The position numbers and the translations under genes were made by a program. 27,201 nt of DNA from DATEPR01 sp036502345 (lineage in GTDB: Bacteria; Actinomycetota; Actinomycetes; Mycobacteriales; Pseudonocardiaceae). The stretch spans positions 1-27,201 of the forward strand of contig DASXYT010000194.1 of the NCBI GenBank assembly GCA_036502345.1. Reading direction: 5' to 3'. Below, piece by piece: positions 7,384 through 15,024 of this stretch. The notes below the pieces were generated by a model. That model made no database searches and had not been told where the DNA came from. It worked only from the letters and a program-made list of their open reading frames with translations. How positions within the stretch are numbered: position 1 is the stretch's first letter; each line of letters opens with the position of its first letter.

Positions 7384-7914
7384 ATGGACGTCAGCCAGCA
7401 GATCCGGGACGCGTCGGCGCGGGACGCCGAGGCGTGTGCCGCGATCTACGCCCCGTACGTCACCGACACGGCGATCAGCTTCGAGACCGAACCGCCGTCG
7501 CCTGCCGAGATGGCCGAGCGGATCGCCGCCGCGCAGGCCACGCACGCGTGGCTGGTGCTCGAGGACGACGGCGCCGTCGTCGGCTACGCCTACGGCGGCC
7601 GGCACAGGGCGCGGGCCGCCTATCGCTGGGCGTGCGACGTGAGCGTCTACCTCGAACGCGGCAGGCGGCGGACCGGCGGCGGTCGGGCGCTCTACCAGGC
7701 CCTGTTCGCCCGGCTCGCGGAGCGCGGCTTCCGCACGGCGATCGCCGGCATGACACTGCCCAACGACGCGAGTGTCGGGCTGCACCGCGCCATGGGCTTC
7801 GAACCCGTCGGAACCTATCGGCGCATCGGCTGGAAACACGGCGCGTGGCACGACGTGGCGTGGGCGCAGCGAGCCATCGCCACCGCCGACGACCCACCCG
7901 CCGAACCACGATGA
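7384..7914 (+). CDS. GNAT acetyltransferase, phosphinothricin acetyltransferase-like
   Basis: The product is 176 residues. It has the PAT/Bar-type opening RDASARDAEACAAIYAPYVTD followed by AISFETEPPS, where the Phe-Glu is characteristic of the subfamily. The acetyl-CoA pyrophosphate loop is RRRTGGGRALYQAL (about residues 98-111), and the C-terminal LPNDASVGLHRAMGFEPVGTYRRIGWKHGAWHD region matches the same subfamily. These enzymes acetylate phosphinothricin or methionine-sulfone-like amines; in most genomes the physiological substrate is not known. The ATG at 7384 is probably leaderless. Divergent from the methyltransferase. Confidence 0.88.
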   Translation: MDVSQQIRDASARDAEACAAIYAPYVTDTAISFETEPPSPAEMAERIAAAQATHAWLVLEDDGAVVGYAYGGRHRARAAYRWACDVSVYLERGRRRTGGGRALYQALFARLAERGFRTAIAGMTLPNDASVGLHRAMGFEPVGTYRRIGWKHGAWHDVAWAQRAIATADDPPAEPR

Positions 7915-7988
7915 CGGCTGTTTCTCCTGGCGTGCCGGGTTGTGCCGCTGGCATTGTCGCGGGAGATCGGCGCTGGCACCGTTGACTC

Positions 7989-8477
7989 ATGGAACCATCG
8001 ATCTCCCGTACGGTCGACGTCGCCGCCGACCCGCACGCAGTGTGGTCGATGGTCACCGACCTGCCGCGCATGGACCAGTTCAGCCCCGAGAACATCGGCG
8101 GCCACTGGGTCGACGGCGCGACCGGCCCGGCCGAGGGCGCCAGGTTCCGGGGCACCAACCGTAACGGCGACAAACTCTGGTGGACGAGGGTCCGGGTGGT
8201 CGCCTGTGAGCCCGGCCGACTGTTCACCTTTGACGTCCGCACCCCGTTCGGTGTGCGGGTGTCCCGCTGGTCGTACCTGATCACACCCACCGCGACCGGC
8301 TGTCGGCTCACCGAACAGTGGTATCGGGTGGGCAGTTGGGTGGTCCGCCGTTTCCTCGGCCCCCGCGTCACCGGACGCGCCGACCGGCCGGGTTTCAACG
8401 TCGAGTCGATAGAACACACCCTCGCCGCCGTGAAGGCCCGCGCGGAATCGACGTCTGCCGTGCCGGACGCCGCCTGA
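7989..8477 (+). CDS. SRPBCC (START-like) family protein
   Basis: The product is 162 residues. It opens with ISRTVDVAADPHAVWSMVTDLPRMDQFSP, the N-terminal strand and helix of SRPBCC proteins. It continues with GARFRGTNRNGDKLWWTRVRV and GCRLTEQWYRVG. This is the polyketide cyclase/dehydrase-like branch that forms a helix-grip pocket for hydrophobic ligands. No catalytic residue can be assigned. It stands alone between the GNAT and hydrolase genes, with a weak ribosome site. Function beyond ligand binding is unknown. Confidence 0.82.
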   Translation: MEPSISRTVDVAADPHAVWSMVTDLPRMDQFSPENIGGHWVDGATGPAEGARFRGTNRNGDKLWWTRVRVVACEPGRLFTFDVRTPFGVRVSRWSYLITPTATGCRLTEQWYRVGSWVVRRFLGPRVTGRADRPGFNVESIEHTLAAVKARAESTSAVPDAA

Positions 8478-8591
8478 GCGGTCGGCGAGACGACCTGTCC
8501 TCGCTCCGGTGCGGACCACGTTGCTGTCCTTGATCGATGTACCTCCTGCATGATTGGCCCGGTAACGGTCCAGGTCGAAGGAGGCAACGCG

Positions 8592-9824
8592 GTGCGACTG
8601 GAAGTGGACTCCGATCCGGCTGAACTGGGTTTTGACCCCGAACGGTTCGCCAGGCTCGATCGCCGTCTCGGGCGCTACGTGGACGAAGGCATGCTGCCCG
8701 GCTGGTCGGTGCTGGTGGCCAGGCACGGTCGGATCGCCCATCTGTCCACCTACGGCCGGCGGGACATGGAGGCCGGGCTGCCGGTCGAGTCGGACACGCT
8801 GTGGCGGATCTTCTCGATGAGCAAGCCCATCACGTCGGTCGCCGCGATGATCCTCTACGAGGAGGGCGCGTTCGAGCTCACCGACCCGATCAGCAAGTGG
8901 CTACCGCAGTTCACCGACATGCGCGTCTACCGCAGGGGCACGTCCCAGGCCCCGGCGACCGAGGCCGCGCTGTCGCCGATCCGGATCTGGCACCTGCTCA
9001 CCCACACCGCGGGCCTGACCTACGGCTTCCACCACGCGCATCCGGTTGACGCGATGTACCGGTCGGCCGGCTTCGAATGGGGTCAGCCGCCCGGCATGGA
9101 TCTCGCGCAGTGCTGTGCCGTGTGGGCGCAGCTGCCGCTGGTCTTCCAGCCGGGCACCGAGTGGAACTACTCGGTGGCCACCGACGTGCTCGGCAGGCTG
9201 GTCGAGGTGGTCTCCGGTCAGCCGCTGGACGAGTTCTTCGCGGAACGCATCTTCACGCCGCTCGGCATGACCGACACCGGGTTCTGGGTCGGGGACGACA
9301 AGGCCGACCGGCTCGCCGCGCTGTACATACCCGAGCGCGGCACCCGCAAGGCCGTCCGCCAGGAGGGGCTGGGCAAGGTCAGCAACCACAAGCCGGACTT
9401 CCTCTCCGGCGGTGGCGGCCTGATCTCCACCATGGCCGACTACCACCGCTTCACCCAGATGCTGGCCAGGGGCGGTGAACTGGACGGGGCGCGGGTGCTG
9501 GGCTCGCGGACGCTGGCCCACATGACCCGCAACCACCTGCCCGGCGGCCACGATCTGGAACAGGTCGGCAGGCCGCTGTACGCCGAGTCGAGCTTCGACG
9601 GTGTCGGCTTCGGGCTCGGCTTCTCGGTGCTGATGGACTCCGCGAAGGCGAAGTCGCTGGCCGCGCCCGGCGAGTTCGCCTGGGGCGGCGCCGCGAGCAC
9701 CACGTTCTGGGTGGACCCGGTCGAGGACATCACGGCGGTGTTCATGACCCAGTTGCTGCCCTCCAGCACCCACCCGCTGCGCACCCAGTTGCGCCAGTTG
9801 GTTTACCAAGCGCTGGTCGACTAA
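8592..9824 (+). CDS. Serine hydrolase of the class C beta-lactamase / DD-peptidase fold
   Basis: The product is 410 residues. The GTG at 8592 is preferred over the ATG at 8550 because AAGGAGG (8578-8584) sits 7 bases upstream. The SxxK nucleophile motif is SMSK at residues 75-78. The second motif region is WNYSVATDVLG with Tyr193, and a conserved HLLTHTAGLTYGF precedes it. No signal peptide is visible, so it is likely cytoplasmic, like many esterase-type members (EstB-like) rather than a penicillin-binding protein. Substrate is probably an ester or small amide (inference). Confidence 0.88.
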   Translation: MRLEVDSDPAELGFDPERFARLDRRLGRYVDEGMLPGWSVLVARHGRIAHLSTYGRRDMEAGLPVESDTLWRIFSMSKPITSVAAMILYEEGAFELTDPISKWLPQFTDMRVYRRGTSQAPATEAALSPIRIWHLLTHTAGLTYGFHHAHPVDAMYRSAGFEWGQPPGMDLAQCCAVWAQLPLVFQPGTEWNYSVATDVLGRLVEVVSGQPLDEFFAERIFTPLGMTDTGFWVGDDKADRLAALYIPERGTRKAVRQEGLGKVSNHKPDFLSGGGGLISTMADYHRFTQMLARGGELDGARVLGSRTLAHMTRNHLPGGHDLEQVGRPLYAESSFDGVGFGLGFSVLMDSAKAKSLAAPGEFAWGGAASTTFWVDPVEDITAVFMTQLLPSSTHPLRTQLRQLVYQALVD

Positions 9825-9899
9825 GCGAACAGAATGGTGAGGCCGGTGCACACGACGGTGATCACCAGGCCTGCCCAGGCGAGAAACGCGCGAGGTGAC

Positions 9900-9928
9900 G
9901 CGACGACACGGCATTGTCGTGTCGTCGC
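9900..9928 (+). terminator. Hairpin downstream of the serine hydrolase
   Basis: An 11-bp perfect stem (GCGACGACACG with its complement) and a 7-base loop lie about 75 bases after the hydrolase stop. There is no T-run, as is common for actinobacterial terminators. Confidence 0.45.
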
Positions 9929-10129
9929 CGCCGCACGGTCTGGATCCTGTCGGTGGTGAGCACGGTGAAGCCGGCGTGCCGCGCACGGCCCACCGTACCC
10001 ACTCAACGCCGGTGATCGGCGCGTGGACGGGGACCGCCGGGACCGTAGGCCGTGACACCACCACCGGCTATCCGCTGCTTGCCGGCCCGCCACCGTGCGA
10101 TCGGTGTCAACGGGGTGAGCTCGACCACC

Positions 10130-10157
10130 CGGCGGCCCGCTCGCCGGCGGGCCGCCG
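10130..10157 (-). terminator. GC-rich hairpin just after the amidase stop
   Basis: An 11-bp perfect stem (CGGCGGCCCGC with its complement, 6-base loop) begins 15 bases beyond the amidase stop on the minus strand. It has no U-tract, fitting the I-shaped terminators common in actinobacteria. Confidence 0.5.
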
Positions 10158-10172
10158 CTGATTCTTTTCCGT

Positions 10173-11762
10173 TTAGAACAAAGAGGGATTGATCGCCGAC
10201 GGTGGTTGGCGCAGCGCGGTCGCCTGCTCGTAGGCGTACGCGTAGCCGACCAGCGTTGGTTCACTCCACGCCGGGCCGAGGAACGCGATGTTGAACGGCC
10301 TGCGGTTGCCGGCCTGGTAGCCGGCCGGCAGCGTGATCGACGGGTAGCCGGCCTTGGCGCCGATGCCCGCGCTGCCGCTGTTCGCGAACAGCAGTGCCGT
10401 CAGGTCGTTCGCGGCCAGCAGCGCGTCGATCCGGTCCTTGCTGTCCACCAGGTCCTGCGCCCGGTCGGCCAGGTACTTCGCGGTGTCGGCGCTGTCCGGG
10501 TCCAGGTCCATGGCCTGCGAGATGGTGGCCAGCACCTGGCCGAACTTCAGTGCCGCCTCGGCGTGCGCGTCGTTGAACGCGATGATGTCGGCCAACGACT
10601 TCATCGGCGCGGAGCGCGGCAGCCGGGACAGATAGATGTTCAGGTCCCGTTTGAATTCATAATTGAGCACCGTCGACCCGCCAACGATGGTGCTGCCGGT
10701 GTTCAGCGTGACCGGCACCAGCACGGCACCCTGCGCGGTCAACACGGCGTTCGCCGCATCCCACAGCGTCCGGTTGTCGGTGCCCGCTGCCGGCACCTGC
10801 CCTGCGACCACGCCGATCCGGGCGCCGCTGAGCGCGTCGGCCCGCAGATCACCGGTGAAGTCGTGGCCCACCAACGGATTCGCGGCGGTGGCCGGGTCGA
10901 GCGGGTCCTTGCCGGTCAGCGCGGTCAGCTCCGCGGCGGCGTCGAACACCGACTTCGTGATCGGCCCCGCGGTGTCCTGGCTGGCCGAGATCGGCACGAT
11001 GCCGGTGCGGCTGATCAGCCCGACCGTCGGTTTGATGCCGACGTCGGAGTTGGCCGCCGACGGGCTGAGGATGGAGCCGGACGTCTCGGTGCCCACGGTG
11101 AGCGGGGCGAGGCCGACGGCTGCCGACACGGCAGGTCCGGAACTCGAACCGCTCGGTGACTGCGACACGTCGTAGGGATTGAGCACCTGGCCGCCTGCCG
11201 AGCTGTAGCCGGCCGGCATGCCGTTGGTCAGGAAGTTGGCGAACTCGGTCAGTTTGGCCTTGCCGAGGATCACCACGCCGGCCTTCTTCAGCTGGGTGAC
11301 CAGCGGTGCGTCCACGGCCGGGAACGAGTCGGCCAGCGCTACCGAGCCCGCGGTGGTCGTCATGCCCTTGACGTCGATGTTGTCCTTGAGCAGCAGGGGA
11401 ATGCCGAGCAGCGGCCCGTGTGGCCCCTTCTTCTTCCGCGCCGCGTCGGCCGCCCGTGCCTCGGCGAGCGCGTTCGGGTTGATGGCCCGGACCGCGTTGA
11501 GAGTGCCGAGCGTGGCGATCCGCTCCAGGTACGCGGTGACCAGTTCCTCGCTGGTGAGCCGGTGTGAGTCCAGCAACGCGGTCAACTGCGGGACGGTCGC
11601 GGTTTCCAGGTCGACCAGCGACCTCACCCGGCTGGTGGCCGGTGACTCACCCGCGGCGGCCGGGATCGACGGCAGCGCGACGGCGGCGGTCGCTGCTCCG
11701 ACCGCGGTCGCCGCGCCACGTAACACAGTTCGACGGGACATGCCTGCATTCTGGTCACTCAC
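10173..11762 (-). CDS. Secreted amidase (amidase signature family) with Tat signal
   Basis: The product is 529 residues from GTG 11762, chosen because GGAGG lies 6 bases upstream; an ATG at 11741 would begin right at MSRRTVLRG. The twin-arginine signal is SRRTVLRGAATAVGAA (residues 9-24), with a likely cleavage after PSIPAAA. The Ser-cisSer-Lys triad is visible: Lys126 in LLLKDNID, the serine cluster GSSSG (205-209), and Ser230 in GTETSGS. The family hydrolyses amides; exported versions in actinobacteria are often close to peptide amidases, but the substrate is not determined. It lies 106 bases after the LCP gene on the same strand, with an imperfect palindrome (11823-11844) between, so it may have its own promoter. 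Confidence 0.92.
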   Translation of the reverse strand: MSDQNAGMSRRTVLRGAATAVGAATAAVALPSIPAAAGESPATSRVRSLVDLETATVPQLTALLDSHRLTSEELVTAYLERIATLGTLNAVRAINPNALAEARAADAARKKKGPHGPLLGIPLLLKDNIDVKGMTTTAGSVALADSFPAVDAPLVTQLKKAGVVILGKAKLTEFANFLTNGMPAGYSSAGGQVLNPYDVSQSPSGSSSGPAVSAAVGLAPLTVGTETSGSILSPSAANSDVGIKPTVGLISRTGIVPISASQDTAGPITKSVFDAAAELTALTGKDPLDPATAANPLVGHDFTGDLRADALSGARIGVVAGQVPAAGTDNRTLWDAANAVLTAQGAVLVPVTLNTGSTIVGGSTVLNYEFKRDLNIYLSRLPRSAPMKSLADIIAFNDAHAEAALKFGQVLATISQAMDLDPDSADTAKYLADRAQDLVDSKDRIDALLAANDLTALLFANSGSAGIGAKAGYPSITLPAGYQAGNRRPFNIAFLGPAWSEPTLVGYAYAYEQATALRQPPSAINPSLF

Positions 11763-11868
11763 CGATGTCCTCCAGGGCTCGTCGTCGGAACGAGTAAACC
11801 CTGAGCCGGACGCGTTTCCCTTGACTGACAACGCAATGACAGTCGTGTAACCACACCTGGCCGGCCGG

Positions 11869-12945
11869 CTACGGCAGGCCGATCGCCGTTCCCGGCAGCG
11901 GCACCGGCGTGCCGGCCTTCATCGCGGCGACGGCGGCGGCCAGCTTGGTCTTGTCCAGCTTCACGTAGGACTGGCCGTCCGACGACGTGCCGAATCCCGC
12001 CGAGGGTGCGGTGTAGAAGTGAGTGCCCTGAGCCGGCGTGGCGATGATGTCGACCAGCAGTTGGGTCATCAGCGGCGACGTGAGGCCGGAGTCCACGGTC
12101 AGGTTCTGCGCCACGATCCGCACCACCTGCTCGGCCAGCAGCGGCTTGCCGATCAGGTCCTCGGACCGCAGCTTCTGGCCGATCGCCGCCACCACCTGCT
12201 GCTGGTGGTCGATCCGGTCGAAGTCACCGCCGGGCAGGCCGTAGCGGATCCGCACGTAGAGCAGCGCCCGGTCACCGGACAGCGTGAGCTGGCCTGCGGG
12301 GAAGTGGTTGCCGTTCCTCGGGTCCGTGATGGCGTGCTCGTTCAGCACCGTGACGCCGCCCAGGGCGGTGGTGAGGTCGCGGACGCCGTCGAAGTCCATC
12401 ACCATGACGTGGTCGATGGACATGCCGGTGAGCTGCTGGACCGTCTTCACCGCGAGGGAAGGCCCGCCGTTGAGCGACGCGTTGATCTTCTCGGTGCCCT
12501 TGCCGGGGATCGGTACCCACGAGTCACGGGGGATGGACAGCACGTCGATGCCGGTACGGGCGGCGTTGAAGCGGATCAGCATGATCGCGTCCGCCCGCTG
12601 ACCGCTCACCCCGGCCGTCGCGTCGTCCCCGAGCCGCAGGTCGGAGCCGAGCAACAGGATCGTCATCGGCTTGCCGTTGGTGTCGGCGGTGGCGGGCGCC
12701 AGCGCGTCGACGGGCACGGTGCGTACCGCGCCGGTCACCGAGTTGGTGACGTTCCACAGGATTCCGGCAGCGCCCAGTATCAGCAGCGCCAGCACGGCGA
12801 CACTGATCTGAACAGCGATTCTGCCCCAGCGGCGACGCCTTCGAACCGTGCCGGCATCCTCAGTGGACTCCAGCAGTTCGTCGACGCCGACCAGGTCACC
12901 AGACCTGTGGTCGGGATCCGTCACAGTTGCCGACTGTAGATCCAT
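11869..12945 (-). CDS. LytR-CpsA-Psr (LCP) family cell-wall glycopolymer ligase
   Basis: The product is 358 residues. A basic cytoplasmic stretch RRRRRWGR leads into one membrane anchor (about 45-66). The LCP domain follows: TILLLGSDLR, RADAIMLIRF, IDVLSIPRDSWVPIPG, KINASLNGG, and the arginine-rich IRYGLPGGDFDRIDHQQQ. These residues bind the pyrophosphate of lipid-linked polymers, which the enzyme transfers to peptidoglycan, as in arabinogalactan or teichoic-acid attachment. The C-terminal LytR_C domain present in some actinobacterial members is absent. Divergent from the DUF899 remnant; no clear ribosome site precedes ATG 12945. Confidence 0.92.
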   Translation of the reverse strand: MDLQSATVTDPDHRSGDLVGVDELLESTEDAGTVRRRRRWGRIAVQISVAVLALLILGAAGILWNVTNSVTGAVRTVPVDALAPATADTNGKPMTILLLGSDLRLGDDATAGVSGQRADAIMLIRFNAARTGIDVLSIPRDSWVPIPGKGTEKINASLNGGPSLAVKTVQQLTGMSIDHVMVMDFDGVRDLTTALGGVTVLNEHAITDPRNGNHFPAGQLTLSGDRALLYVRIRYGLPGGDFDRIDHQQQVVAAIGQKLRSEDLIGKPLLAEQVVRIVAQNLTVDSGLTSPLMTQLLVDIIATPAQGTHFYTAPSAGFGTSSDGQSYVKLDKTKLAAAVAAMKAGTPVPLPGTAIGLP

Positions 12946-13123
12946 GCACCCGCTGTGACCAGTGACGATTCCGTTCCGTGATGTGGCAACAGGTCCGCGC
13001 TGACATACTGTTGATCATCGGTCACTCAGTGTGTCCGAAATGTCGATGTCGAGACCGCGTCGTCGGCTCCGACCCACTGACGGGGATCCAAATTGGTCAC
13101 CGCAAGTGAAGGAGTCAGAGACG

Positions 13124-13373
13124 ATGCGACTACCCGAGATCGTCACCCGCGAGGAATGGCTGGTCGTCCGCAAGGCGCACCTGGCCAAGGAGAAGGAGCT
13201 CACCAGGGCACTGGACGCGCCGCACGGCGACCGGCGCAGGCTGCCCATGGTGCGGATCGACGAGGACTACACGTTCGAGGGACCACGATGTGGTCTATCA
13301 CACATATTCCAGCTACGGCCGAGGCGCGGACGGCATCGCGGGTAGTTCGCAGCTGCGGTACCACGACGAGTGA
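13124..13373 (+). pseudogene. DUF899 (thioredoxin-like) gene with its middle deleted
   Basis: ATG 13124 follows AAGGAG and gives 54 residues of a DUF899 N terminus: MRLPEIVTREEWLVVRKAHL, KEKELTRALD, then RRRLPMVRIDEDYTFEGP. Directly after, near 13285, the frame breaks. Another frame reads VVYHTYSSYGRGADGI, the usual C-terminal segment of the family, and stops with TGA at 13371-13373. Family members are about 220-260 residues and the thioredoxin-like core normally found between these segments is missing, so roughly 150 or more codons are gone. The ends are also out of frame with each other. I am confident this is a deletion remnant; the family assignment comes from recognised motifs. Confidence 0.8.
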
Positions 13374-13425
13374 AACCTTCGCTTGGCTTTGGCGCTTGGG
13401 CCCGGTCCATGCGCTGGGCTGCTTG

Positions 13426-13507
13426 CCCCTTCGACCCGATCCGCCATTGTCTTACGGTTGCGGCGGCGCCTCAACCGTAAGGGGCGCTTGGGATCGGAGC
13501 GAAGGGG
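13426..13507. repeat. Nested inverted repeat between DUF899 remnant and ethA-like gene
   Basis: Outer arms 13426-13442 and 13491-13507 pair at 15 of 17 positions. Inside them, CTTACGGTTG (13451-13460) and CAACCGTAAG (13472-13481) form a perfect 10-bp stem with an 11-base loop. A direct repeat GGCGCTTGGG occurs at 13391-13400 and again at 13483-13492. The element ends 23 bases from the stop of the minus-strand monooxygenase gene. It may be a bidirectional terminator, or a leftover of whatever deleted the DUF899 core. Confidence 0.6.
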
Positions 13508-13530
13508 GAGCTGCGCTCAAACCATTGCCC

Positions 13531-15024
13531 TCAGGCTGGTTGCTTGCGGTTCAGTTGGCTGTCGGGGACGCCGTTGCTGAAGCGCATGACGTTGTCGTCC
13601 ACCCTGCTCAGGCGCATGGTGGCCAGGTCGAGCAGGTAGTTCTGCCGGTACCGCCACGGCGCTCGCTGGCCCTGGTGCGGCAGCCTCTCGGCGGCTCGCT
13701 GGATGTAGCCGGACGTGAGGTCCAGCAGCGGCCTGTCGGACCCCGCCGATCCGGCTGTCGGCACCGCCGGCACGCACTGGCTGAAGTGGTGGCGGTCCAT
13801 GTGATTCAACAGGCGGCACACGTACTGCGTGGTCAGGTCCGCGCGCAGGGTCCACGAGTTGTTGGTGTAGCCGACGCACCAGGCCAGATTGGGAATGCCG
13901 CTGAACATCATTCCCTTGTAGACAGTGGTCTCGTTGGCCTCGACGCGCTTGCCGTCCACGGTCAGCTCGATCTCGCCGAACGCGACCATCTTCAGGCCGG
14001 TGGCCGTGACGATCACGTCAGCCGGCAACTCCTTGCCGGACGCGAGCAGAATGCCGGTCGACGTGAAGCGTTCGATGCGGTCGGTGACCACGTCGGCCTT
14101 CTTCTCCCGCAGCGCCGTGAACAGGTCGCCGTCCGGGACCAGGCACAGCCGCTGGTCCCACGGGTTGTACTTCGGGCTGAAGTGCGGGTCGATGGCCACC
14201 GTGCCGGCCAACTGGTCCTCGGCGCCCTTGCGCAGCCGCTCCGCCGACCACTTCGGCCAGCGGCGGAAGATCTGGTAGAAGAGCGTCGACATCACCACGT
14301 TGCGGCCCCGGATCATCCGGTGCGCCAGGTGTCCTGGCATCAACGACCGCAGCTTGTCGGCCAGCGGATCGGCGGTCGGCCGCGAGACGACGTAGCTGGG
14401 GGACCGCTGCAGCATGGTCACGTGGGCGGCCTGCTCGGCCATCGCCGGCACCAGCGTGACCGCGGTGGCGCCGCTGCCGATCACGACGACGTTCTTGTCC
14501 CGGTAGTCGAGATCGGCGGGCCAGTGCTGCGGGTGCACGATGTCGCCCTGGAACTCGCCCTGCCCCACGAACTTGACCTCGTGGCCGTCGGAGTAGCTGT
14601 AGTAGCCGCTGCACAGGTACAGGAACGAGCAGGTGTAGGTGACGCTCTCGTCGCCGACCCGCACGTCGACCGTCCACAGCGCCTTGCCGCTCGACCACGA
14701 CGCCCGCACCACGCGGTGGCCGAACTTGATCTTCTTGTCGACGCCGTAAGCGGTCGCCGACGCACGGATGTAGTCGACGATGGCATCGCCGTCCGCGATC
14801 GACTTGGGATTGGTCCACGGGCGGAACGGATAGCCGAGCGTGAACATGTCGGAGTCGGAGCGCACGCCGGGGTAGCGGAACAGGTCCCATGTGCCGCCGA
14901 TGGCGTTCCGTGCCTCCAGGATCGCGTAGGTCTTGTGCGGTGCCTGGGTCTGTAGGCGGTAGCCGGCGCCGATGCCGGACAGGCCGGCACCGACCACGAG
15001 CACGTCGACGTAGGTCTCGCTCAT
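13531..15024 (-). CDS. ethA: EthA-like flavin-dependent Baeyer-Villiger monooxygenase
   Basis: The product is 497 residues. The FAD-binding motif is VGAGLSGIGAG (11-21), followed by GGTWDLFRYPGVRSDSDM. The Baeyer-Villiger fingerprint FxGxxxHxxxWP is exact: FQGDIVHPQHWP at 158-169. The second dinucleotide site, for NADPH, is VVVIGSGATAVTLVPA. Downstream, YNPWDQRLCLVPDGDLF and YKGMMFSGIPNLAWCVGYTN match Mycobacterium tuberculosis EthA closely along the length. EthA oxygenates ketones and activates thioamide drugs. The start ATG 15024 shares an ATGA overlap with the end of the kinase gene, so the two are co-translated. The divergent EthR repressor found beside mycobacterial ethA is not here. Confidence 0.9.
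   Translation of the reverse strand: MSETYVDVLVVGAGLSGIGAGYRLQTQAPHKTYAILEARNAIGGTWDLFRYPGVRSDSDMFTLGYPFRPWTNPKSIADGDAIVDYIRASATAYGVDKKIKFGHRVVRASWSSGKALWTVDVRVGDESVTYTCSFLYLCSGYYSYSDGHEVKFVGQGEFQGDIVHPQHWPADLDYRDKNVVVIGSGATAVTLVPAMAEQAAHVTMLQRSPSYVVSRPTADPLADKLRSLMPGHLAHRMIRGRNVVMSTLFYQIFRRWPKWSAERLRKGAEDQLAGTVAIDPHFSPKYNPWDQRLCLVPDGDLFTALREKKADVVTDRIERFTSTGILLASGKELPADVIVTATGLKMVAFGEIELTVDGKRVEANETTVYKGMMFSGIPNLAWCVGYTNNSWTLRADLTTQYVCRLLNHMDRHHFSQCVPAVPTAGSAGSDRPLLDLTSGYIQRAAERLPHQGQRAPWRYRQNYLLDLATMRLSRVDDNVMRFSNGVPDSQLNRKQPA

Larger units (their letters stand above)
9825..10172. other. Gene-free stretch with two hairpins and traces of a decayed minus-strand gene
   Basis: No intact gene is supported in these 348 bases. 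On the minus strand, GC-rich third positions suggest former coding. One frame gives VVELTPLTPIARWRAGKQ, then a stop, then HAGFTVLTTDRIQTVRRRR. A second frame ends with the membrane-helix-like AFLAWAGLVITVVCTGLTIL just before a TAG at 9821-9823. No start codon joins them. I read this as a possible vestige of a small membrane protein, with low confidence. Confidence 0.3.

Noticed and set aside
7920..7942. SigF-like GTTT...GGGTTG before the SRPBCC gene
   Set aside because: The spacer is only 13 bases, too short for this promoter class.
13421..13507. tRNA or tRNA fragment
   Set aside because: A TTCGA stretch recalls a T-loop, but its flanks do not pair as a T-arm and no anticodon arm or acceptor stem can be drawn.
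13093..14955. 620-residue plus-strand frame opposite the EthA-like gene
   Set aside because: Low-complexity His/Arg/Val composition, antisense to a gene with a complete enzyme signature.
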